Source: UBA1715 sp045615765
Lineage (GTDB): Bacteria > Bacteroidota > Bacteroidia > Bacteroidales > UBA1715
Assembly: GCA_045615765.1 (NCBI GenBank)
Contig: JAZLFM010000053.1
Location: 1-64,000, forward strand
Length of the DNA stretch: 64,000 nt
Reading direction: 5' to 3'
In this document: piece by piece, positions 54,384 through 62,415 of the stretch
Numbering within the stretch: the stretch's first letter is position 1
Layout of the letters: every line of letters starts with the position of its first letter
Notes under the pieces: generated by a model
The model's input: only the letters and a program-made list of their open reading frames with translations
Database searches by the model: none
Told to the model about the DNA's origin: nothing
Position numbers and translations under genes: made by a program

Positions 54384-55832
54384 ATGGAAGCTTCTACACA
54401 AATAATAATCGTAATGGTGATATATGCCTTGTTCCTTTTCCTATATGGATTGTGGCAGGGTAGAAAGGTTAAAAACTCACAGGATTTTGCAATTGCAGGC
54501 CGTTCGTTGTCGGGAGCGGTTGCTTCACTTTCGGAACGAGCTACTGGTGAATCTTCGTGGGCTTTGTTGGGCTTGCCGGGAGCTGCGTATGCAACAGGTT
54601 TGCTTGAAGTTTGGACTGCTATAGGTTGTGTTGTTGGTATTATTTTTTCGTGGATTGTTTTGGCCTGGAGAATTCAAAAAGATGCCGCAGAACTTGACGC
54701 CACGACTTTTACTGATTTTATTGCTAAAAAACATGGTGATAAAGGTCAATTAATTCGAATTGCAGGAAGTATTACAATAGTTTTTTTCTTCTTTTTTTAC
54801 ATTGGAGCTCAATTTATTGGTGGTGCCAAGACGTTGAATAATCTATTCAATCTCGACACAAATTTGGGAATGATTTTGATTGTTCTTTTGGTTATTCCTT
54901 ATACGGTGTATGGTGGTTTCCGTAGCGTCGCCTATACAGATGTGATTCAAGCTGTTGTAATGTTTGTCGCATTGATAGTAACGCCAATAGTTGGTTTAAT
55001 TTATATTGCATCACAACCAGAAGATGCGGTTTATGCTCATTCAATTGGTGAAGCATTGACGAAAGCAGGTCCACAATTTACCGATATGAGTGGCGGATTA
55101 CATGGCTTTGGTGCTGGTGCAATGATAGGCGGCTCGTTAGCATGGATGTTCGGCTATTTTGGCGGTCTGCCACAATTAACTACTCGTTTTATGTCAATTC
55201 GCGATGTGAAACAAGCAAAAGTAGGACGTAATGTAGGAATTGTGTGGACAATCTTTGCTTATCTTGGTGCTTTAAGTATTGGTTGGATTGGTATTGCGAT
55301 TTTTGGTCCAGAAAATATTGCTGATAGAGAAAATATTATGCCAATTATGCTGACTAAATTGTTTCCTCCGGTAATCGTCGGTATCTTGATAACTGGAATT
55401 TTAGCAGCAGTTATCTCAACAGCAAATTCGGTGTTAATTCTTTCTGCTACAGAATTGTCCGAAAATCTTATAAAACCATTGTGTAAGGGAAGAGGAAATA
55501 GTCTTCTTCAATCGCGTATAGTGACAATTGTTTTATCGGTGTTAGCGTTGATTATTGCATTCTTTTCCTCATCGGAATTTGTGTTCACTATTGTTGGCTA
55601 TGTGTGGGCAGGAATTGGATGCACATTTTCGGTAGTTATTCTGCTTACGTTGTTTTGGAAACGATTTAGTGGAACAGCGGCAGTGCTTACTATTGTTACT
55701 GGATTGTTATTTACAATAATCTGGATTACGACTGGTTACGATAAGATTGTAAGTGCGCGATTGATGACCTTTGTAGTTGCAGGACTTGTAGCTGTTGTTT
55801 GCAGTTTTATTTTCCCTAAAAAATCACTTTAG
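54384..55832 (+). CDS. sodium:solute symporter (SSS family, proline-symporter-like)
   Basis: 482 residues from ATG at 54384; a TTG six bases earlier is less likely. Thirteen hydrophobic segments. The N-terminus FAIAGRSLSGAVASLSERAT and GESSWALLGLPGAAYATGL is that of PutP-type Na+/proline symporters, and TANSVLILSATELSENLI is the conserved TM8-9 region. Substrate unproven. TACATTTG at 54360-54367 may serve as -7 box. Confidence 0.9.
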   Translation: MEASTQIIIVMVIYALFLFLYGLWQGRKVKNSQDFAIAGRSLSGAVASLSERATGESSWALLGLPGAAYATGLLEVWTAIGCVVGIIFSWIVLAWRIQKDAAELDATTFTDFIAKKHGDKGQLIRIAGSITIVFFFFFYIGAQFIGGAKTLNNLFNLDTNLGMILIVLLVIPYTVYGGFRSVAYTDVIQAVVMFVALIVTPIVGLIYIASQPEDAVYAHSIGEALTKAGPQFTDMSGGLHGFGAGAMIGGSLAWMFGYFGGLPQLTTRFMSIRDVKQAKVGRNVGIVWTIFAYLGALSIGWIGIAIFGPENIADRENIMPIMLTKLFPPVIVGILITGILAAVISTANSVLILSATELSENLIKPLCKGRGNSLLQSRIVTIVLSVLALIIAFFSSSEFVFTIVGYVWAGIGCTFSVVILLTLFWKRFSGTAAVLTIVTGLLFTIIWITTGYDKIVSARLMTFVVAGLVAVVCSFIFPKKSL

Positions 55833-56000
55833 ATTTATAGTATTATGTCCATCATGCGGATTCTGTCCGTTTTTATTGATGGACCGGAGAATATGTAATT
55901 TGAGAGAAAATAAATTTTATGCTAATCGATAAATAATTCAAAAATTTTCTAATTTTATACTATCTAAAAAAAAGGGAAGTTTACAATCGTAATTAAAAAA

Positions 56001-57089
56001 ATGAAAAAAACATTAATAATAATAGGAATTATAACAACGGTTTTTTTGTTAATAGGACTTATCGGAGGACTATATGGATTAAGTGGATTTTTTTATTTTT
56101 TAGCATACATTTCGATATTTGCTATTATCATGGGACTAGGTGCACTTGGAAGCGAGAAAGGTGCTATACTTCTAATTGGAAGCATTATAATGTGTTTTTC
56201 TTCCTTTAAGATGGGAAGTTTCCTTGATAAAGAAGCAAAACAAAGAGAAGAAAATGCAAGATGTATTGAAATAGTACAAAATCCAACCATAAACAAATGC
56301 AAGGACTTTTATCGAAAATATCTAAGCAACGAAAATCAAGATACAATAAGAAAGACTTGGTATAAATTGTTATCGGATTCTTGTAACACATCAACTGCAC
56401 TTATGGATATTTTACAAGATACTCTTAGAAAGATGTTAGTCCAAATGGAGGATTTTCAGGAAATATGTAAAGATACCAAAGAAGGTACTGCAATGGGAGA
56501 ACGTCTAAATTTTATCTGTGATTCCTTATATGATATTACAAAAAGAAAGCACTCTTTTGATTATTTATATAAATTTCAATATGTTCTTCCTTATAGCAAA
56601 TCAAGTGATTTCAAAGAAAAAATACTGGAATTATCAGAAGCTATTGAAGCCGAAAATTGGGAAACAGAGCCCAAAGCATGGCAAAGAGCTTCCGAACTTG
56701 ATACCAGAGAATCATTTGAAAAATATCTGGACAAATATCCTAATGGTGCCAACAAACAATGTGCTATTGACAGCGCAGTTAGCAAGATAATAGGCGGAAA
56801 TCATGGAACTTTACCACAAATGGACCGAACAGGATACTATAATGCGTATCATACTTCTATCAACATAAAAAACAGCACATCATATGAATTAACAGTAATG
56901 TACAGTGGTCAGGAGAGCAAAAGAGTTGTACTTTCACCTCATGACAGAACAAACGTTTCGCTAACTAATGGCTTCTATAGAATTGCAGCATCTGTATCTG
57001 CTTCTGGAGTAACACCTTTTGCTGGCTCAGAAAACCTGGATGGTACATCATGCGATGTTGAATATTACATAGAGACAAGACGATGGTAA
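56001..57089 (+). CDS. membrane-anchored hypothetical protein
   Basis: 362 residues. Two to three hydrophobic segments lie within 1-75. A helical central part contains a sequence (SFEKYLDKYPNGANK) like TPR-type linkers. The C-terminal 90 residues (SINIKNSTSYELTVMYSG to the end) form a beta-rich domain ending in VEYYIETRRW. Probably periplasmic or cytoplasmic-facing after the membrane part. Family not recognised. Confidence 0.55.
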   Translation: MKKTLIIIGIITTVFLLIGLIGGLYGLSGFFYFLAYISIFAIIMGLGALGSEKGAILLIGSIIMCFSSFKMGSFLDKEAKQREENARCIEIVQNPTINKCKDFYRKYLSNENQDTIRKTWYKLLSDSCNTSTALMDILQDTLRKMLVQMEDFQEICKDTKEGTAMGERLNFICDSLYDITKRKHSFDYLYKFQYVLPYSKSSDFKEKILELSEAIEAENWETEPKAWQRASELDTRESFEKYLDKYPNGANKQCAIDSAVSKIIGGNHGTLPQMDRTGYYNAYHTSINIKNSTSYELTVMYSGQESKRVVLSPHDRTNVSLTNGFYRIAASVSASGVTPFAGSENLDGTSCDVEYYIETRRW

Positions 57090-57213
57090 AAATAGTGTAA
57101 CTATTTACCCATACAAACATTATAATTATCTAGGAAATTTAGACCGTTGTTTAAAGACAAATTTATCTTTACAATACACAAAAATGTGTTTTTTCACTCG
57201 TAAATAATTTTAA

Positions 57214-57370
57214 CTTTTTGGGGGCTTTTTTTCGTTTTCGTCGGCAAAAGTACTTTCTTCATCGGTATTTATCGGTGCATTTTCAGCACCCAAAACTCGC
57301 AATTTTTTTAAAAATCAGCAACTAAAAACTATGTAAAAAAGTTGTTTAAAATTACTGGAGTATTATATAA
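57214..57370 (+). repeat. dispersed repeat, copy A (inverted relative to B and C)
   Basis: Reverse complement of copy B over about 155 bp with scattered differences. Shared blocks include AGTTTTTAGTTGCTGAT, ATTGCGAGTTTT, CACCGATAAATACCGATGAA and TTTTGCCGACGAAAACG. Confidence 0.75.
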
Positions 57371-57410
57371 CGGCAATTTACAGATTTTTAACACTGTAAT
57401 TTGCCGTTAT
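57367..57410. terminator. hairpin, 17-bp stem
   Basis: ATAACGGCAATTTACAG, 10-base loop, CTGTAATTTGCCGTTAT; one mismatch. May act as a terminator on either strand. Confidence 0.5.
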
Positions 57411-57458
57411 GCCAAAGGCTGAACATACTACCAAATTTATGCTGAGAAAATTGACTGT

Positions 57459-57482
57459 ATTCTCCGCATTTATGCGGAGAAT
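57459..57482. terminator. short perfect hairpin
   Basis: ATTCTCCGCA, TTTA, TGCGGAGAAT, 47 bases past the end of the interrupted lipoprotein gene; it may terminate that transcript. Confidence 0.4.
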
Positions 57483-57528
57483 AATATATTGCTACTCCGC
57501 AAAGTTTCATTTACCGAATGTTTTTTTC

Positions 57529-57999
57529 TTAGTTACAAGAATACATTGTTCCCCATTCCATATAAAAAACTCCATAGTATGTTTTTGTGGAATCAAATTG
57601 TCTTATATATCGATTTTCAGTAAAATATCCTTTTATTCTAAAATCAGAATAGTATAAGTGACCTTCTCGTTTTGCTCTTATATGGATTTCAGTGTCTGGT
57701 GAAAGATTTGTATGGTGTATTTTCCCTTGAATTGAATCTTTGTCGAACAGCCAAAGTGTATCATTTGGTGCGTGTTCTTAATTATAATTAATAACAATAA
57801 AATCATTACAGTTACTTATAATTTTTACATCCCATCCATGCCATCTACAGCTTTTATAATATGGTCCCATATAGTCCATCCATATTGTGTAACTATCAGT
57901 CTTGTAACCGTAGTTGTCTTCTTTGCAAGAAAAAAGAAGACCCAATAGGCTACAAAAGAATGATAATTTGGTATAATGTTTAATTTTCTGGATTAACAT
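57529..57999 (-). pseudogene. lipoprotein gene with an in-frame TAA
   Basis: ATG at 57999. Lipoprotein signal (LLGLLFSC) then YGYKTDSYTIWMDYM to a TAA at 57780-57778. The same frame continues without another stop for about 82 codons (EHAPNDTLWLFDKDS, LYYSDFRIKGYF, TYYGVFYMEWGTMYSCN) to a TAA at 57529. The two halves read as one 156-residue secreted protein, so the ochre codon is either a nonsense mutation or read through. It lies between inverted repeat copies A and B. Confidence 0.65.
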
Positions 58000-58314
58000 C
58001 GATATAAAAACTTTTTTCTAACAGAATTTTAAACTGTACATATCTTTATCTGGTTGTCTAAATTACCCCAAAATGCGACATATTATAATACTCCAGTAAA
58101 TTTAGACAACTTTTTTGCTTAGTTTTTAGTTGCTGATAAAAAATTTTTTTTCGTCAAAAAATTGCGAGTTTTTTGCGAGTTTTAGGAGCAGAAAATACAC
58201 CGATAAATACCGATGAAAAAAGCACTTTTGCCGACGAAAACGGAAGAAAGGCTCAAAAAAATGAAAGTTGTTAGCTTGTTATCTGTTGGATGAATTGTTT
58301 AATGTTAATGTATG
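58000..58314. other. intergenic region holding repeat copy B
   Basis: Upstream of the lipoprotein pseudogene. Holds repeat copy B and, at about 58053-58067, a short fragment GTTGTCTAAATTAC that matches the promoter-like end of the repeats. Confidence 0.6.
58081..58265 (-). repeat. dispersed repeat, copy B
   Basis: Starts TATTATAATACTCCAGTAAA, carries the tandem GCGAGTTTTTTGCGAGTTTT and ends GCCGACGAAAACGG plus flank. Read on the minus strand the end holds TTGTCT, 16 bases, TATAAT, a promoter-like pair facing the lipoprotein gene. Confidence 0.75.
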
Positions 58315-58920
58315 TTAGATTGCCGTTTTTATAAATGAATGTAAGTTTGGCAGTCTTTGGGGAAAATAGGCAGGAAGTGATGAAAGAACTTGAATCTGTC
58401 CATTTTGTATAAAAAGAACATTTTTGTAGACTTCGTTGTTAATAGAGTTGTCCACAATAAGTATTGTATCAAAAAAGGAATAGTATTTGTCTACATTCAA
58501 GTATCCGTTCTTCCATTTTTGTTCAACAGTACTATTGTCTATAAAATGCCCATGGAATTCTTTTCTTACTAAAATTCTTTCTTTTGCAATTTCAATGTTA
58601 TCTAAGCAAAAAAACACCAGGTTAACTTTGTAACCTTTTTCTTTGAATTTTTCAGCCCAGAATATAGGATGCTCGTCGAAGTTGGTCTCGTAGCAGAAAT
58701 TAGTGTTGTTGTTCATCGCAAAGTCAATCTCCTTGTTGAAAAGTTCGTTGACTTTGTTTTGTGCAAATAAATCCCTCAGTTCGCTGTCGGGAAGACTATT
58801 GTAGGTCTCAATAAAAATCCTATCATAATCAAACGATATTTCGTTTCCAGAAAGGAACGATTGTGCAAAGGTTGATTTTCCCGCACCGTTACATCCTGCT
58901 ATGATTGTTAATTCAGGCAT
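58315..58920 (-). CDS. zeta-toxin-like P-loop kinase
   Basis: 201 residues. TIIAGCNGAGKSTFAQSFL is the Walker A region, followed by FDYDRIFIETYNSLPDSELRD and NFCYETNFDEHP. The pattern matches zeta-toxin-like kinases that phosphorylate UDP-sugars or nucleotides. It follows a small gene by an 8-base overlap, the common antitoxin-toxin order. The last residues extend to a short hydrophobic tail. Confidence 0.75.
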   Translation of the reverse strand: MPELTIIAGCNGAGKSTFAQSFLSGNEISFDYDRIFIETYNSLPDSELRDLFAQNKVNELFNKEIDFAMNNNTNFCYETNFDEHPIFWAEKFKEKGYKVNLVFFCLDNIEIAKERILVRKEFHGHFIDNSTVEQKWKNGYLNVDKYYSFFDTILIVDNSINNEVYKNVLFIQNGQIQVLSSLPAYFPQRLPNLHSFIKTAI

Positions 58921-59080
58921 TTTCGTTTTTTAGAATATCTTGGACTTCTTTGCTAAGCCTTCCTTCTTTTTTTCTGATTTTAAACAATTCAGAACGGGGG
59001 ATAACTACAGTGTTGAGTATAAAACGAGCTTTGCTCATCTGTTGAGCAACGGTCAATCCTGATATGAGAACTTTGTTTTC
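58913..59080 (-). CDS. putative antitoxin of the zeta-like pair
   Basis: About 55 residues from Met at 59080 (MENKVLISG...); the frame is open up to 59110. Helical and charged, SGLTVAQQMSKARFILNTVV then VIPRSELFKIRKKEGRLSKE. Size and position fit an antitoxin for the zeta-like gene, whose start it overlaps by 8 bases. Confidence 0.5.
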   Translation of the reverse strand, partial: ENKVLISGLTVAQQMSKARFILNTVVIPRSELFKIRKKEGRLSKEVQDILKNENA

Positions 59081-59199
59081 CATACGATGAATTTGTTCAC
59101 TAAAATACAAATAATTTAAATATTAAATACACGAATCCTTGAATAATCGAACTCCCTATGATTTTAGAGAAAATAAATTTATGTTAATAATGGTTAATT

Positions 59200-59233
59200 A
59201 AAAAAGTTGTCTAACTTTACAAGAGTATTAATA
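59200..59233 (+). repeat. dispersed repeat, partial copy D with promoter-like end
   Basis: AAAAAAGTTGT then CTAACTTTACAAGAGTATTAATA match the promoter-like end of copy A. TTGTCT, 16 bases, TAATAT could serve the WG-repeat gene 58 bases downstream. Confidence 0.55.
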
Positions 59234-59290
59234 TTTTTGGTTATTTTAGTTGAATATTCTTAACTACTTTCTTTATCTAATAAAAACAGC

Positions 59291-60883
59291 ATGAAGCATC
59301 TTTCTGTATACATTTTTGTTCTCTATTGTTTTTTTTTATCATCTTGTTCAACAAAAGAATTAGAATTGATACCTGTGAAATCTGGAGAAAAATGGGGATA
59401 TATAAATAGCAAAGGAGAATATATAATAAACCCACAATTTGATGAGGCATATCCATTTACGGACAATGTGGCAATGATTAAATTAAATGACAAGGTTGGA
59501 TATATAGATAACAAAGGTTATTACATTATTCCTGCAATTTATAAAGGTGGCACAATGTTTAGTGATGGATTGGCTTTTGTTGTTTCTGAAGGTTCTGATC
59601 CTATTTGTATAGATAAACAAGGAGAAATAAAGTTTTGTTTAAGTCAGGCAAAAAAAGTATATAACTTTTCTGAAGGTTTAGCTTGTTTTTTGTCAAAGGA
59701 TAAGAGATATGGTTTTGTAAATACTAAAGGAGAAATAATTATAACGCCTCAGTTTTTAAATGTAAAAAAATTCTCAGAAGGATTATGTGCTTTTAAAGAT
59801 AATAATAACCAATGGGGATATATGAATAAAGCAGGAGAGATAGTTATTTTTCCGCAATTTAATTATTGTAATGATTTTTTTGATGGGGTTGCTTTATTTG
59901 ATAATGGGGAAAGGATAGGATTTATAGATAAGAAAGGTAAATATGTTATAAATCCACAATTTAGAGATGCTGCCGATTTTAGTGAAGGCTTTTCTGTCTT
60001 CAAATCTGATAACGGAATCTGTGGATATATAGATAAAAAAGGCAATATTACGATTAATCCTCAGTTTGAGGATGCAGGAAATTTTAAAGATGGGTTAGCT
60101 GTTATTGAACTTGGTAAGAAATATGGTTATATAGACAAAAATGGTAAGATTGTAATTAACCCACAATTTGATATAGCATCAGATTTCTTTGGAAATAAAG
60201 CTTTTGTAAAATGTGCTGGAAAATATGGAATTATAAATAAGAGCGGTCAATATATAGCAAATCCTCAATTTGAAGAGTTTCATTTAAAGAATAATAACAA
60301 AAGTGTTTGTTCTGATTTTTATGATGTTTCAACATGCATAACAACTTTTTTGAAGAAAGATGCAAATGGCATTTTTGATGAGATTGACACAACGGCTAAT
60401 TTATTTAGTTTAGTTGAACATTCGTTTTATGGTGATTGTATAAACGACAGCAATCAATATTCTGCTGTATGCAATGAGGTCCAGGAATTGGATGAGAACA
60501 TTTCAATTAATAAAACAACATTCAAATTTGAAAAGCCTATATATTCTCTAATTCCTAAATATTTATACCAAAATGGGTATAAATATTCTGTAGGAGAAGA
60601 AAAGTATTACAATACGTTGGTAAAACTAGAATCAATAAAATATGATTTTAAATTAACAGGAGATGCGAATAAGAAGTCATTCACAATAGCAAATGCTTTC
60701 AAAACAAAAATTGAGAAAAAAAATCATACGGATATGTTAGAGAAAAAGGGAGAGAATCATACATCTTTTTTTTCAGAAGAAGGAAAATATCTTTTTATAA
60801 TAAAATTTGATGAGTCAGACTTATCAATATTTGTGTGCTTCAACAAAAATGTATTGCAAGAATTGTTAAATAGTGATGAATAA
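59291..60883 (+). CDS. WG-repeat lipoprotein
   Basis: 530 residues. Lipoprotein signal ending in FLSSC. From about residue 30 to 340 there are about nine WG (KWG) beta repeats of the form KWGYINSKGEYIINPQFDEA, one of them degenerate. The last 190 residues are a separate, mixed domain. WG-repeat proteins are widespread in Bacteroidota and often surface-exposed, possibly binding partners; function undefined. The following gene overlaps its end by 8 or 11 bases. Confidence 0.8.
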   Translation: MKHLSVYIFVLYCFFLSSCSTKELELIPVKSGEKWGYINSKGEYIINPQFDEAYPFTDNVAMIKLNDKVGYIDNKGYYIIPAIYKGGTMFSDGLAFVVSEGSDPICIDKQGEIKFCLSQAKKVYNFSEGLACFLSKDKRYGFVNTKGEIIITPQFLNVKKFSEGLCAFKDNNNQWGYMNKAGEIVIFPQFNYCNDFFDGVALFDNGERIGFIDKKGKYVINPQFRDAADFSEGFSVFKSDNGICGYIDKKGNITINPQFEDAGNFKDGLAVIELGKKYGYIDKNGKIVINPQFDIASDFFGNKAFVKCAGKYGIINKSGQYIANPQFEEFHLKNNNKSVCSDFYDVSTCITTFLKKDANGIFDEIDTTANLFSLVEHSFYGDCINDSNQYSAVCNEVQELDENISINKTTFKFEKPIYSLIPKYLYQNGYKYSVGEEKYYNTLVKLESIKYDFKLTGDANKKSFTIANAFKTKIEKKNHTDMLEKKGENHTSFFSEEGKYLFIIKFDESDLSIFVCFNKNVLQELLNSDE

Positions 60884-61415
60884 AATAATTGTAAGTATAG
60901 TTATAGTTTTGTTTTCCTTGTTTTCCAATGCTCAATCTATAAAACAGCAAGTTTACAAACAAATACAAGAACCAAAAGTTTCTAGCCAAACGAATCAATA
61001 TGTTGGATGTGTGGATTTAGGTTTATCAGTTTTATGGGCAACGTGTAATGTCGGTGCAAAATCAAAAAGCGAAAAAGGTAATTTTTATACTTATAGTGAA
61101 GCTATGAAACTTCGCAAAGCAGGATATCGTCTACCAACAGTATCAGAATGTAATGAGTTGATAAATAAATGTAGATTTGAACGTCAAGGTAACGGAGTTA
61201 AAGTGATTGGTAAAAATGGGAATAGTATATTTTTGCCAGGTGCAGGATTCAAAGATTATAGGCAAAAAAAAATATATTATGAAGATTCTGGATATTATTG
61301 GACTTCTTCATATATTGATAATTTTAATTGTGTATTTTTAATGTCTTCAAATTCAGGTTGTATATATGGATCACCAGAACAAGGTTGTTTGGTTCGCTTG
61401 GTTTTGGATAAGTAA
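60873..61415 (+). CDS. secreted Fib_succ_major/DUF1566-like protein
   Basis: 180 residues. Signal peptide cut near SNAQS. The mature domain shows YVGCVDLGLSVLWATCNVGA, RLPTVSECNELINKCRF, NSIFLPGAGF and GYYWTSSY, the pattern of the Fibrobacter major paralogous domain and related DUF1566 folds (C-type-lectin-like). Its start overlaps the end of the WG-repeat gene, so the two are co-transcribed. Met1 or Met2 may be the start. Confidence 0.75.
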   Translation: MMNKIIVSIVIVLFSLFSNAQSIKQQVYKQIQEPKVSSQTNQYVGCVDLGLSVLWATCNVGAKSKSEKGNFYTYSEAMKLRKAGYRLPTVSECNELINKCRFERQGNGVKVIGKNGNSIFLPGAGFKDYRQKKIYYEDSGYYWTSSYIDNFNCVFLMSSNSGCIYGSPEQGCLVRLVLDK

Positions 61416-61577
61416 TATTTTTGTGGAGAACTTTCCATTTTTTGACTGTATAAATGAAGATGTACTAAGTTAGCATTTAAAAGTTTACCAGAAAGACTCC
61501 TTTGCTAAAATAATAAAAGTAACCTATTAGCATAAGCGTAAATAACTTTTGAGATAGGGTATTTCTCATTTTTGGGC

Positions 61578-61662
61578 TTAATGGTCAAAACGGTACCTAA
61601 AATTTGAATGTTTTTATTTAATGGTCAAAAAAGTACCTACTTTAAAAGTATTGGTCAATAAA
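61578..61662. repeat. repeated IS-end-like motif
   Basis: TTAATGGTCAAAACGGTACC at 61578 and TTAATGGTCAAAAAAGTACC at 61618, 40 bases apart, with a third weaker TATTGGTCAATAAA at 61649. Multiple short repeats of this kind occur at the ends of IS21-type elements; no transposase is present. Confidence 0.5.
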
Positions 61663-61690
61663 TTTCATTCTATTTAGCTTAGATAATCCA

Positions 61691-61830
61691 TTATTATAAT
61701 ACTCCAGTAATTTTAGACAACTTTTTTGCTTAGTTTTTAGTTGCCGATAAAAAAATTTTTTCGTCAAAAATTTGCGAGTTTTTTTCGAGTTTTTTTCTGC
61801 CGACGATTGCCGACGAAAACGGTCAAAATT
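61691..61830 (-). repeat. dispersed repeat, copy C
   Basis: Same orientation as copy B. Shares ACTCCAGTAATTTTAGACAA, TTGCTTAGTTTTTAGTTGC, TTTGCGAGTTTTTTTCGAGT and GCCGACGAAAACGG, but lacks the CACCGATAAATACC block present in A and B. Confidence 0.75.
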
Positions 61831-61901
61831 GTACAACTTCCTGTAATATAGAGTGTTACGGATAGATGAAAATCGGAGTGCAAATTTTGAAGGAAAAGGG
61901 C

Positions 61902-61932
61902 AAAAAAAAAGCACTTACAGTTGTAAGTGCTT
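61902..61932 (-). terminator. terminator of the displaced tRNA-Gly gene
   Basis: Minus strand: AGCACTTACA, 2-base loop, TGTAAGTGCT, then a run of T (61910-61902), starting 12 bases after the tRNA 3' end. Confidence 0.8.
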
Positions 61933-61943
61933 GATTATCAGTG

Positions 61944-61985
61944 AGCGGGAAACGAGACTCGAACCCGCGACCCTTAGCTTGGAAG
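61944..61985 (-). tRNA. tRNA-Gly(TCC) 3' fragment, not a functional tRNA (probable attachment-site remnant)
   Basis: On the minus strand the sequence runs from the anticodon loop (CTTCCAA, anticodon TCC) through the 3' half of the anticodon stem (GCTAA), the T arm with TTCGAGT, and the 3' acceptor strand TTCCCGC with discriminator T. The 5' half is absent: bases 61986-62020 cannot form the anticodon stem, D arm or acceptor. The 3' side keeps the native terminator. This is the fragment left when an element integrates into the 3' end of a tRNA gene; the repaired gene should lie beyond the right edge of the window. Confidence 0.75.
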
Positions 61986-62044
61986 GGTGATATTTTATCT
62001 TTGTAAGTGACTGAAAATCAATATAGAATATTGTTATTTTGAAT

Positions 62045-62068
62045 GTTTCGCAAGTTTTTCGCAAGTTT
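62045..62068. repeat. tandem direct repeat inside the island edge
   Basis: TTCGCAAGTTTTT and TCGCAAGTTTTT in tandem about 60 bases from the tRNA fragment. They resemble the tandem GCGAGTTTTTT pair inside repeat copies A-C. Candidate integrase arm sites. Confidence 0.55.
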
Positions 62069-62188
62069 TTTAGAAGATGACTTTCTCATTGAAATTGGCA
62101 GAAAAACGTCAGATTTTTGGTAAAACAATCTAAAAATACACTTTATGACCTTTCATAAAACCCTATTATGGGAACTTATTAGTAAGTG

Positions 62189-62219
62189 TTGTTTTTCATC
62201 CTAAAAATGACTATCTTTG
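62189..62219 (+). promoter_or_regulatory. promoter of the PIN toxin-antitoxin pair
   Basis: TTG (62189-62191), 20 bases, TATCTTTG (62212-62219), 18 bases before the antitoxin ATG. Confidence 0.65.
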
Positions 62220-62237
62220 CAAAAAGATTTAAGTATT

Positions 62238-62415
62238 ATGGCAACTCGTAGTGAAATAAAAAAAACAGCAGTCTGAACTGATAAATTTAATGTTGAAAAA
62301 GGCAGGATTGACAGAAGATGATATTTACCAAAGTGCTATACGTAGTTGGGTAAATAAGAACATTGATTTGCTGACAGCAACCGAGAGAAAAAGATTCAAA
62401 TCAGTTTTGATGTAA
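62238..62415 (+). pseudogene. antitoxin gene with a frameshift in an A8 run
   Basis: MATRSEIKK is read to the poly-A run, where the frame stops at once. With seven A instead of eight it continues QQSELINLMLKKAGLTEDDI, SAIRSWVNKNIDLLTATERK, ending at TAATG, which overlaps the toxin start. The restored product of 58 residues has the character of a small toxin-neutralising protein. Confidence 0.65.

Larger units (their letters stand above)
57090..57528. other. intergenic region with repeat copy A and two hairpins
   Basis: No gene is seen. Holds repeat copy A (57214-57370), a 17-bp hairpin (57367-57410) and a 10-bp hairpin (57459-57482), the last running up to the 3' end of the interrupted lipoprotein gene. 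Confidence 0.6.
61416..62237. other. 822-bp intergenic region at the island edge
   Basis: No convincing gene. In order: IS-end-like repeats (61578-61662), repeat copy C (61691-61830), a terminator (61902-61932), a tRNA-Gly 3' fragment (61944-61985), tandem GCAAGTTTTT-type repeats (62045-62068) and a promoter (62189-62219). Confidence 0.7.

Noticed and set aside
61642..61914. A 90-codon minus-strand ORF
   Set aside because: It runs through repeat copy C and the tRNA terminator; composition is that of low-complexity AT-rich DNA.
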